A stretch of 64,000 bases of DNA from Stenocarpella maydis (Eukaryota; Ascomycota; Sordariomycetes; Diaporthales; Diaporthaceae), in contig NQMI01000094.1 of assembly GCA_002270565.1 (NCBI GenBank), positions 124,001 through 188,000 on the forward strand, in the 5' to 3' direction. Position numbers and translations under genes: made by a program. Of the stretch, positions 48,644 to 58,988 are shown piece by piece; the first letter of the stretch is position 1; each line of letters opens with the position of its first letter. Under the pieces are notes generated by a model. It made no database searches. It saw only the letters and a list, made by a program, of their open reading frames with translations, and was not told the DNA's origin.

Positions 48644-49081
48644 CTTCCACCGCTAAAACGTCCAACGTCCTATTGCCATCCCTCCCGGGGCGGCAGAGTC
48701 GTTGGGCACCATGATACCGCTTTCCAACATATATCAGCGAGCATTTTGTTTAGACAGCGTTGCGGGCGTACGGGTTCTTGACGTTTTCGGGCTTTGTTTT
48801 CTCGTCCTCAGATTTGAAACTCGTAGTCTCAATTCATATCCACTGTTTTTCCATACAACATCTTCAACTCAGAACACCGGGCCCACTCACAATCCGCCCT
48901 CATGTTGCCCAACCCCAAGGAACGTTTCCATCCCGACATCATAAGAGGTAGACATTATTGTACAACGTGGACCAAAAAATGCAACCCCGCTGATGAAAAA
49001 AACACCTTTGAAGCAAAACGTGACATCGTGTGCACATGCAGAGGACAGGCCGCAAGCTGCCTAGGCGCATGCCTGCGTCGT
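48644..49081. other. intergenic region between convergent gene ends
   Basis: 438 bp shared by the 3' ends of the MscL gene (+) and the RhoGEF gene (-). No gene or strong terminator hairpin is visible. Confidence 0.45.
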
Positions 49082-52000
49082 TCAGTCGTCTCTTCTCACA
49101 TCGCCGCCCTTAAGCAACGAGCGCAGGCTGACAATCTCCCTCCTAAGCCTGGCGTTCTCCTTCTTGACGTAGGCCGTCTCCTCGCTCGAGTCCCTAAGTC
49201 TGCTCACGAGCTCCTCGCGGTCCTCGCGGCCCTTGCCCTTGATGGCCTTGACGATCTTGGCAAGCTCCGAGTTGAACCTCTCGTACAGCAGCTCGTTCTC
49301 CGCCGTAGCCTCCTTGTACAGCTGGTCGATGGCCTTGACTTTGGCCTCGCTGGCACTGATCGACGCCTCCATGTCCTCCCTGATCGCCCTCTGCCGCTCG
49401 TCCAGCTCCTGCAGCACCTGCGGTATCCGCTCGTCCAGCGCTTTCATAGAGGCAGACAACCTGCGGAGATCGCCCGTCGCGGAGCGCGGCATCGTGTTGT
49501 TCACGCGAGCCATGTCGGCAGATATGCGAGACAGCTCCGTCTTGAGCCCGGAGTCGACATCTTCTATCGCCTTCTTCTCCGTCTCTAGGCGCTCCCTGAG
49601 CTTCTGTGGCGACTGCAGCTTCAGCCTCTGGGTCGAGGACCTACCCACAATAGGGGTAGAGCGAGAGAAGTCATTGGGTGTCGGGCTGAAGGCGCCAGCC
49701 ATAGATGGACGGGAGGGCCTGAGCGATGGGATGTAGGACGAAGACAGTGTCTTTGCATGTTTCCTGCGTAGTGAGGACCCTGACGATGGAGGTTGGGGGG
49801 TTGAGAACATGCTTTGGAACGGCTCTGTGGCAGGGTTCTCTTTCTGGCGTGGCATGCGCAGACTTTGAGTCTGAGGTGTTGTCGGGATTTTACTGCTGGG
49901 CGGGGGGCTTGGTTTCGCCTTGGCAGGGCCCATCGGAGGGCTTATTCTTGCTTTCGCAGGGCTCATCGGAGGGGTTATTCTTGCTTTGGCAGGGCTCATG
50001 GGTGGGCTCGGTTTCGCTTTGCCAGGGCTCGTCGATATCTTAGACGACGGCACTGGAATGCGAGGCGGCGGCGGCGCCGCGTTGACCTTCTCCGAGGTCT
50101 TTTTCGTGACATTCAGGGGCATGAGCGGCGGAGCTTCTGGAGTGGTGTACTCCATGAGTTGCTTGAGATCCGAGAGCGAGCTTCTTCGCTTCTTCTTTGG
50201 AGACTTCGGGGGCTCGAGCAACTCGGTCTCCGGTTCGCCAATCGTCTCCAAGCCAGGCTCAAGACGGTGTGAACTTCCTGGGCGATGGGTATTTGGCGGC
50301 CGTTCCTGCATGTCGTCAAACGCACCAGCAACACGGGGCCTATCGCGTGATCCTGGCCGTCTTAGCTTGTTCGGTATTGAAGGCACGCCGACATCAACAG
50401 ACTTCGATCGATTAATCGCAGACCTGCCCAGACTCGAGCTGTCCCCTGACGCCGGATGCCTACCATGCTTGCTCAGGGTTCGCCACACCGAAGGCCGATC
50501 ACCTTCATTCTTGCTGTTCTGCCTGAGGAGGTTGTCAAAGCCAAACTTGCGTCGCAGGGAGGATGTGTTTGACGTCAGAGAGCCTGCAGACTTGTAGCTG
50601 TGATATGGCGAGTTCAGGGACTCGTAAGCCATTGAGCGCTCAAAGGAGCTGGTCAGCGCGGCCAAAGGATCCTCAAATATCCGATCACAGTCTTCCACAA
50701 GGCGGTCGAGAAGGTTGATGTAGTTTTGGGCGCTGCCATCGTCGACCAGGAGCTCTGCAAAGGCGACAGTTAACGCGCCGCGGTCGCTGTCGTTGCTACA
50801 GCCTTCAAGCAAGTCCTCAAGTAGCTTGATCAGTGCGGTGAAGGCCCTTCGGTTTTGCGGTGCCATCTCGTTGAAGAGATACCGGACAAAATCGCCAAAT
50901 TCCCCCGGAACCTTCCTGCTCGCTCGCTCTAGGAGCAAGTCCAGGTGCTGGGTGGACATTACAGGCCCCATCTGTTCTCGCCAAGCGATGCGCACAAACT
51001 TCTCGAACGCCACAAAGACGGTTTCAGCACTAACTTCGGAGGAAGACTCCAAGTCGAAAGGGCTCTCAATCAGACGGTTATATAGGTCATTGACCGTCAG
51101 CTCATCTGCGGCCGACCGGCCCATCAACAGCCGGCCGATGAAGTGGCCTTTGCGTGATTGGAGCACAGCGACGTATCCGGTGAAAGTCTGCTCGAGTCGC
51201 ACCAGAGGATTGTCGGGCCGGTCATCATCGCCGGCGACACCAACAGCGTCGCGGCTGCCGCGGCTTCTTATGGAGTCAACAAGGGATTCTTTCGAGCTGC
51301 CTGCTCGCGCGGTCAGCGACGGTGGGCTAAGAAGGCCATGGCGCTGCTGCTTGGGTGGACTTGTCGAAGTAACGTCAGATGTACTACCGCTGAGTAGACT
51401 CGACAGCATCTTGACTGGAGATGAGCGCAGGAAAGACATCGACTTCTGCTCTCTGGCGCTGAAGCTTAGTGACCTTGCGACCTTGGAGTAGTACGACACT
51501 ATGGCCGGTGCCAGCCGATAGTTGGAGGTATTAAACTGGTTGCTGAGCAGTTGTATGACTGTGCGAGGTTAGTTTGGACGCGCAGTGCAGAGATTACAAG
51601 CGAGGGACCTTACATCGTCTGGAGAGGGTAGGCAAGAGATCTTCCAGAGCAACATCATCCGTGTACTGCTTGCCGTTCAGGCCCAATGTAGTCATGCGCA
51701 GTCGTTTTAAGCTCCCACTCCGGACCTCCGTCACAATTTCGACTCCATAGTGGCCGACTGGATGCCCCTTAGTGCCTTTCTCGTTGTCGACCACGATTCG
51801 AATGGGCGCAGGTTCCCGACGGCCTTCGATGAGCTGCTCTGCAGCCTCCTGGAACACTGCGGCGTGCATCCCAAGGTTGTTTTCGGGTAGCCTCACAGAT
51901 CGGAGGGTCCAGACTGGAGTCTCGCGCTCTGCTTCCGAGAATCGACCTTCGATACGGCCCTTGACGATTTCCTCACTCAATTTGCCAGCCCTACCCTCGT

Positions 52001-53870
52001 AGGCCTCATGGAGTATGAAGCAACGTGAGGTTATGGCCCTTCCGGCCCCTTCGCCGGCCCGGGCCGCCTTCATCTCCTGGGTAGATGTCATCCACAGCAA
52101 CCTACCATCTTCTGACTCTGTAAACCGAACGTCAGCGAGATGATGCCACCCCATGAACGCGAGCTCATAGGACCCTTGGCCGCCCGCCGCGTTGGTCATT
52201 GAGGCGAGGAGACCGGCAGCAGAGGGCTTGTCGATCTCTCTGATGAGCTCTTTACCAGTGGGGCTGGAGGTGGACGACTTGGTGACCAGAGCAACACAGT
52301 CGGAGAAGAGCAGGAGAATGCCGCCAATGTCGTTTGAGCCGAGCTGTGGCGAGTCGGCGTTGAAAGGAGGCGCAAGCTCGATGAAGTCGATGGCGGTAAT
52401 TAGGCGGCCTTGTGGTTCTAGGTCAAGAGGCCAGCTTTCGACCATGTTTCGGAGCCGGTTCGCGACGTGCGGCTTATCTATCAGCGGCTCGTCCATGGAG
52501 CAGATGTTGGTGATGATGTCTCTGGCCTTGAGCATGAGTTGCAGGGCGGGATGCGTTATGGGTATGCAGCCGACAATCTGGTCGATGAGAAGGCTGTACC
52601 GCGGCAGGCGCTGCACAGGCTCGATCAGGATGGAGCGAATTGTCTGTTCTCCTTTCTGCGCAACCCTTTGCCGGAAACTGGATTGTTTATCCAAGAAGGT
52701 ATTCAGCAGTTGCGGGAAGTTCTGGCTCGCCCGGATATAGTCTTGATAGCTCTCGGTGAACCTGGGGAACCACTCAACGAAAAGCCTGGCCACCGCGAGA
52801 GCACCGCTGGGGTCTTTTGTCTTGCCTGACCCGCCCACCCGGGTAACACTCCCATGAGATGACTGAAGGTCCCTCGTGGCGTCCTCTTCCGTCTCGTCCA
52901 TGACCCTGCGAAGCTCCTGCATAAATGCGGAGTTAAGCTGCAGGATGGAGTCGGATGACTTGGGGAAGAGCTTGTTTACATCATCTTCTGTCGGGCTGAG
53001 GCTGCCGGGCGGGCGGGTCTTTGCGGTCTGGCGAAAATCATCCGCGATGTGCTTGACAAGCTCGTTCAACTTGGCGACGTAGCGCTCTTCTGTCTCGACA
53101 AGCTCGACCAGTTTCATACGGAGGTCCTCCTTCTGGTCCCTGGAAAAAGCCTTGCCCCTGTTCAGCGAGCTCGGTTTGGACGGTGCTCTCCTCAGCCTGG
53201 ACGTCGGCAGGAACACAGGCTCCCCCAAGAGTCTGACCAGTGGCGTGTAATGGCCATACTGCCGAAGGGTTGGATCTATCAGATCGTCCTCGTCCTCGGG
53301 CACCTCCTCCAGCTCGGCGTTGTTGAGTGGAATTATGGATCCAGGCGGCAAGACGAGGTCAATGTCGACATTGCTGACGTGTTGAGTCTGCAGGGCCGAC
53401 TGCAGAGCATTTATCACATGATCTGTGTTGTCAGACTTTGTCATATCCTGGGCAAGATTAGCGGCATGTTGTTCGCTGAACAGGGCCGGGGCTGAGCCGG
53501 GGCGTTGACCTTTCGGACCAGGGTACTGCTTCCTCAGGTGAGCCTTGACAGCGTCAGGCAGCTCGGCGAAGTACTTGAAGAGACCAAAGGCGAGGCCCCT
53601 CCATATCTCGTCTCCTTGGAACTCGCGAGGCAAGTGGCTGACGACGCTGTAGAAGGGTGAGTTTGGGGAGATGGTTATGCGTGGATAGGACTGCAGGCCA
53701 GCGGGGCTGAAGACATGTATCTGGATGCGTGAGGAGTTGTGGGTGTAGTTGGCAGTGGTTGATGGGCCGTGGAATATTGAGAAAGGGAGGTCCCCCAGAA
53801 GAGGGTCGTAGGCGTAGTAAAGAGTAACGCTCCCTGGCGCGAGGGCCAGCTCGTCGGTGACTCGAACCAT
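49082..53870 (-). CDS. Bud3-like Rho guanine nucleotide exchange factor
   Basis: Large RhoGEF. Filamentous-fungal Bud3 activates Rho4 at septation sites, and the N-terminal placement of the DH domain fits that group. Two exons, 53870-51614 and 51558-49082, with a 55-nt intron that rejoins LPTLSRR-FIQLLSNQ in frame, give 1,577 residues. Residues 1-240 form a conserved N-terminal region (SVTLYYAYDPLLGDLPF, FHGPSTTANYTHNSSRIQ). The DH domain is about 243-460 (LVELVETEERYVAKLNELV, then LIEPVQRLPRYSLLIDQIV). A PH-like region follows, to about 640. About 869-1050 is helical and faintly RhoGAP-like. About 1100-1380 is disordered, with repeated SPPMSPAKARI-type units. About 1397-1569 is coiled coil. 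The start is only about 90 bp from an N and an AT-rich block. The RhoGEF call is firm; Bud3 is my best family guess. Confidence 0.8.
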
Positions 53871-53961
53871 GGTCGCTCAGTGGGCCTGTGGCATGGTACT
53901 CCCGACTTGGGGCGGGCAGAGCAGAGACAATAGAGCAGTGGCCGTCGAGGGGGCGCGAGCA

Positions 53962-53962
53962 N
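53962..53962. other. single ambiguous base (N)
   Basis: One undetermined base exactly at the change from GC-rich to AT-rich sequence, suggesting low coverage or a join made during assembly. Confidence 0.95.
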
Positions 53963-53996
<34 letters not shown>

Positions 53997-54240
53997 ATTT
54001 ATATTTATATTATTTTATAATTTAAAATTTTACCTTATAATAAAATTTTAATATTATTACTTTATAACTTAATTATTATATATATTTATTTACTTTATTT
54101 AAAATAAGAACCTTTATAATTACATAAGGCTTTAATTATACTTAAGAGTATTATTATATTTATTATTACTTTAGCTTTAAAATAATACTTAAATAAAATA
54201 CTATATATATTATTCCCTTTAATAGTAAAGTTAACTTACT

Positions 54241-54282
54241 AATGTATACAGCAGCTTAATGTATACAGCAGCTTAATGTATA
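54241..54282 (+). repeat. 17-bp direct repeat within the AT block
   Basis: AATGTATACAGCAGCTT occurs twice in tandem and then begins a third time (AATGTATA). The GC-containing core CAGCAGC has survived, unlike its surroundings. Confidence 0.85.
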
Positions 54283-54541
54283 AGTACTGCTAAATAAAGA
54301 TATATTATAATAATAATCCAATATTATAGTTATTATGCCTATTATAGTTTGCTTGTCTATTGGTGTAAAAGGCAAGGATGCTGAAACTCTGAGATGTTTA
54401 CTATGTGCTGTGTTATATAAAAAGAAGAAAGGAAGAGAGGTGGATAAAAGTCTAAAGCCCTAAGGTATTGGTCTAGTCATTAGTAGTTACAACTAGTATC
54501 CTGCCTGGCACGTCTGCCAATGACCCGAGACTGCATTCACA

Positions 54542-57470
54542 TTACCTAAATGCTAAGTCGTTGAAACCGAAAGCATGCGGCCCCAGGTTGAGACCCATGC
54601 CGTCAAACCCGCCCATGTTCGGGTGCTGCGCATATGCCAAATCATCAAAGCGGTGTCCGATGGAGCCCACGTCCAGGTTCCCGAAGCCCTCGTGGGGTGC
54701 GGCTAAATACAATAAGTCCGACCCGTCATTTATGGCTGACTCCTCCCTCGCTGGATCTGGGTCCGGGATCCTGCGGTTGATCTCATTAGCGACTTTATCC
54801 TGACCATTACCGACAGGTGAGACCCTAGCATGCTCACTCCGCCTGTACTGGTCACGGACACCGCTGAAGTTCCACGCAAGTATGGGTGAACCATCCCTTC
54901 CATCTCCGGAATACCCCCCATAATATCCCATAACCCTGCTGGAGGTTGAACGGCCCGAGGGTCGACGTATGGTTGGGCTGGAGGTAGAGGTGCCTGAAGC
55001 GCAAGTTCAGCTGCTGGGACCTGGGGCAAGGGGTTGGGACGTTCAGCACCCCGAAATGAAGAGACTGCGGGGGGCACCGCAGCCTGTGCTACGTGCCGAG
55101 CCGAGAAAGGGCGGCGGCGGAAAACATGTTGAACGGGGTGGATAGGCAGGCGACTTCCATCGGCCTGAGGCTGAGCCTGCACCTGGGCTCGACCATGCGG
55201 CGAATGTAGCGGTGCGACGACTGCGGCAGGGAACCTGAGGGTATGGGCTGGTATGGGGGCATTCAGTACACGGTGTTGATGCAAGGGTCGATGCTGGCGA
55301 GGAGCAACGGCAACGGGGGGGGCAGGAGGAGGACGAGGTTGAGGTTGAGGTTGAGGCTGTGCTTGAGGCTGTGCCTGTGCCTGTGCCTGCGGCTCTGGCT
55401 GAGCTTGGCCAAATGCAGCCAAATCGACACGTTCCCAGTGTACAATTCTTCTTCCCAGGCGACCGGCGGCTCGGTGGCGGTGGTGATAGTCGTGACCATG
55501 ACGGATGTCTAGTCTGGGTTAGCGAGCCTAGCTACCAAAACCCCAGTCATTCTCACTATCTGCGTGCTCCGTGAAAAAGGATACTAACGTTGCTGAGCTG
55601 TGGCCTTGTTCTCTTCGTCCTTTTTGACCTCCTCAGACAATGTAAACTCCAGCAGATCGGCGCTGATCTCTGGGTGCATCTCTCGGGCCCTCTTCCTGGC
55701 TTGTTCCTCCGCCGCCCGGACCTCTTCTTGATGCCGCTTCTCGACACCGTATCCATCGTCGAACAACGGACAGTTTCCTGTCTTCCCGCCCCGGTTGGCG
55801 TCGTTGAAGTGAGAGTAGTCACATGACTTGGAACAGACGTAGCACTGTATGTTCCTACACTTTGTGCAAGTCATCTTGTTGCAGCCATTCTCCTTTATAA
55901 ACGGAGTGGAGCATTTGTTGCACGTCCGTATCAAAGCTGCTGACATTGCCTCCTCAATATCGTGTCTGGCAGATTGGCCGTTATCCAAGGCCGCTTCCGC
56001 ACATGTTTTGGGGAGATGTGTCTCTTTTCTGCACGATCGACAGCTCGTGATAGCACAATCCGGATTGAGGCACCGGAACTCCCTGTCCTCTTCGATTGGG
56101 GGATACTCGGCGGCGAATGGGCAGTGCGGACACGTCTCCAGGTTCTCAATTCCTGCCTCCCGCAGAACGGCCTCCTGCTCAATTCGATCCAAAGCCGTCA
56201 TGGAGTGTGCACCAAGAAAAATCTCCTTCTGGTCCATGGCAAAGCTGCCCGTACAGCCATCTGTTGACATGCAGTCTAGGCGGTACTTGGACAGTCCGAT
56301 CTGAGTCTCGGCCATCATCCTCGCACAATGTCGGCAGAACCAGTGCAGGGTCTCTCCATCGCAGTGGACCATGCGATTCAGAGCATGCTCCATGAAGCAG
56401 CATCCACAGTCGGCAACGTTCCCCTCGAGCATGGCAGCTTCCAGGTTGGCCTTTTCGGCTTCTTCTCGTTCCCGCTCGGCCTCGGACTCTGCGCGCTGCT
56501 TTGCCTGAACCTCCCTCAAGGCCCGCAACTCTTCAAGCGCCTCTCGCTCGCCCTCATCGTTGCTCTGGCGTATGCAGTCGTCCAGGGCATCTAAATTATA
56601 TCTGCCGGGGATTTGGGTGACTCTAGCCTTTGTACGGTACGGCGGACGGTTGTTGCTGCTAGCAACAGTTGCAGCCACCTCCAAGAATGCAGGGTAGAGA
56701 CAGCTTCCATGGTTAACAAAGGTTCTTCTCAAATCGTCAGCGTAGAGTTCTGGGAAAGACTGCTGCATGATCATATCACTAAACAACATCAGTACGGCCA
56801 AGCTCCAAAGCTGTGAGTCCTGCAACCACTCGGCTTCGTCCGCTATTCTTCTCCGCGATGGAGGGGGTGAGGGTATGGCGGGGGGAGTGGATTGAGGAGC
56901 TCACCAAGCCCTCTTGTATGAGGCAGCCTTCCACTGTTGCCGTCGCTCCGCGTTGTCGAACTTTGCGGCGGTCTTATCCAGGCTGGACTCATCGTCCTCA
57001 TCATCTCGCTTTCGTTTCAGGCGATTCTGTTTTGGCACCCTTGGATACGGCTTACCGTTGTCCATTTGGTCAAGGATACGGTCTATGGCGTGGTTTGCAT
57101 CCCATTGAACCTCGGTGCAGACACGGGTCAGGTACTCAGGATCGATGTCGGGAAGTGCTGAGACGACAGTGAGCTTGCACTGAGCCCTTGTCTCGTCGGT
57201 AAGGTAAAGGCCGAAGCCCTCGTGGCCGTCGTCCTGGTACAGCACTGCGGGGGCAGGTGGGGCTTCAGGTCCCTCGACCGCTTCGTGTCCCTCGACCGAG
57301 AGCATCTCGAAGGGGTGGAGAAGGATGTGGACGGCGAGTGAGACTGGTGGCCAGGCCCTGGTTGTTAAATCGAGAGGTTCTTTTTGCGGAAGCTGGTCCT
57401 GTTTCAAATCCAGCTGCTGCCTCTGGTTCCTGCAGTGACGAAGGCGAAGGTAGCCTTTACCCCTCACCAT
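54542..57470 (-). CDS. RBR-type E3 ubiquitin ligase, RNF216/TRIAD3-like
   Basis: RING-between-RING ligase that passes ubiquitin through a catalytic cysteine. Four exons: 57470-56905, 56778-55589, 55508-55050 and 54993-54542; 888 residues. Exon 1 ends in a GTGAGC donor; using the TTTAG acceptor before 56778 restores AASYKRAC-DMIMQQSF and removes an in-frame TGA. Residues about 98-135 resemble a CUE-type ubiquitin-binding helix bundle (ALPDIDPEYLTRVCTEV). RING1 is about 309-343 (CGCCF...CDGETLHWFCRHC). The IBR is about 387-446 (CPHC, CLNPDC, CRSC). RING2 is about 469-505 with CNKCSTPFIKENGCNKMTC, whose GCNKMTC contains the predicted catalytic Cys. The C-terminal part is a histidine/arginine then Q/P-rich region ending in a conserved-looking tail (GFNDLAFR). 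The last junction (56-nt intron with weak GTGCTG donor) is the least certain. Confidence 0.85.
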
Positions 57471-58988
57471 AGTATAGTCAGTGAAGATGCGACTGGTCGG
57501 TTAGCCTTAGGTTTGGGAAAGTGCGAGCTGCTGAGCCGTCACATTTGAGGCAAGGTAAGCTGTGCCGGGAGTGCTATGGTGAATATGGCCCGAGGTAATG
57601 AGAAAATGGAGCTTGAAGTAAGCTCTAGGGGCGGCGCAGTGTGCACCTCTTGGTTCTGCCTGGTGGCTTCACTCTGACCATCTGAGGCAACACAGCTTTG
57701 GCGCGAGGTCCCAATCGCCTCGAGATACACCCGGGAGATGGCAAAGGAAAGCGAGGGAAGCTCAGCTGCGTCTACACAACAAAAGAGACAACCCGAGGCA
57801 ATGTGTAGAAGAATCATGTGCCACCACGAAGAGTCGACGAGGGGAAAGTAAAGCTTGTGCCACCTACCTTGCCAAACTAAGACTCGGGGCCAACGATGAG
57901 AGTCGTCAAGTAGCCGCGCATCATGAGTGAGCCGCCCCCGCAGCAGCCCTAGGCCTGCTTGGCTTCCTTGGTATAGCTGGGCTCCCGGGCGTTGAAGCTG
58001 CTGTGCAATTGTTCGGCCTTGTCGGCTGTCAGTCGCGCAATGACAGCAACCGTGCCAGTCTGAGAGGCAGAGCACCTGGAGCTGTCCAAAGAGCGAGCTG
58101 GCGCAGCTGATCGTCGGGAGTGCCCGGGCGGTTGGTTGGCCGAGTGACTGGTGCCGCTGCCGTGAGCGTTGCCGGAGCTCGGCTGGCCACGAGGAGATGG
58201 ATGGATAGGTGGTGGCCTCTGGTTGTTGGTGTTTGGGAGACAAGAATCCAGATGAAAGGACAGGTGCGCAAGCACGCACATGTGAGCATCACAGGTGGGC
58301 TGACACCCTCGCATGAGGTCTACTCCGTGCGAGAGTCTGGCCTTGGCCGAGGGGTGGGGGCGGCTGCGGCACTGGTGAGCAGCTGATATCGGCCACTGCA
58401 ACTCGAGCTAGCATTTGCCTCTGCTTGCACATGTGGTTGTTGGTGGTCTCGCTCCCGCACTCTTTGCTTTCAATCAGCTGGCCCGGGCCCGCACCACCCC
58501 TGCCCTGCCGCTGCGTTAGTACCCTCTCTCGTTTTGTCCATGCCTACATAGGCACTTGACTAGGTACTTACCTAGGTTTGATGCTAGTGGCCAAAAGCGG
58601 AATTGGCGCTATCCCCACAACGACATTAGGTAGTGTACCTAGTGTAGATGTCTCGTTCCCCACTTCATCTTCACTTCACCATAGCGTAAGTACCTACTTA
58701 ACTAGGTAAATAATTACCGAGGTGCATCGCAGCTATCAGGCACGTCGTCGGAAAACGAGACGGAATGTATAGACTAAATCGGAGGACACGTTCAGCAGAC
58801 AACAGCCTTGTTCCGTCGACACACGCACATATTGCATGCTGTGGTGATTACTCACAGCCCACTGGCATTTAGGTGTCGTTCGTATCACTAATTAGGTAAT
58901 AAAAAGTCAACAGGACATGTTATGATGGTGCATATCCAGCCTCATAAGCCAGCTGCACGTCGCTACCCAGGGCGGTTTTCATCCCTCG
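57471..58988. other. intergenic region, promoter side of the RBR ligase
   Basis: About 1.5 kb between the RBR ligase start (-) and the 3' end of Rad4 (-). Minus-strand frames of 150-246 codons exist without recognisable domains. One ends in a charged tail that looks faintly protein-like (57949-58200). The right half (58550-58900) is rich in TACCTA/TAGGTA words. Confidence 0.45.
58556..58900. promoter_or_regulatory. cluster of TAGGTA/TACCTA words
   Basis: CTAGGTACTTACCTAGG, GGTAGTGTACCTAG, AAGTACCTACTTAACTAGGTA and TTAGGTAAT occur within 350 bp in both orientations. They match the palindromic words upstream of Dcc1. No function is shown by the sequence alone. Confidence 0.35.

Larger units (their letters stand above)
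53871..54541. other. AT-rich block, probably RIP-decayed repeat, with one N
   Basis: From 53964 composition switches abruptly from GC-rich to almost pure A/T: a TAT triplet run, then TTTATA-type words to about 54330, then a milder AT-rich zone to about 54450. C and G are nearly absent in the core. A single N at 53962 marks the left edge. No coding or terminal-repeat structure survives. It separates the RhoGEF start from the 3' end of the RBR ligase gene and displaces most of the RhoGEF promoter. Confidence 0.8.

Noticed and set aside
53964..54450. Mitochondrial DNA insertion as the source of the AT-rich block
   Set aside because: No mitochondrial coding or RNA motif is visible, and the near-total loss of C and G fits RIP decay better, though a database search would decide.
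56779..56904. Apparent TGA splitting the RBR ligase gene, considered as a pseudogene lesion or readthrough site
   Set aside because: A standard 126-nt intron (GTGAGC...CTGAT...TTTAG) removes it and restores family sequence.
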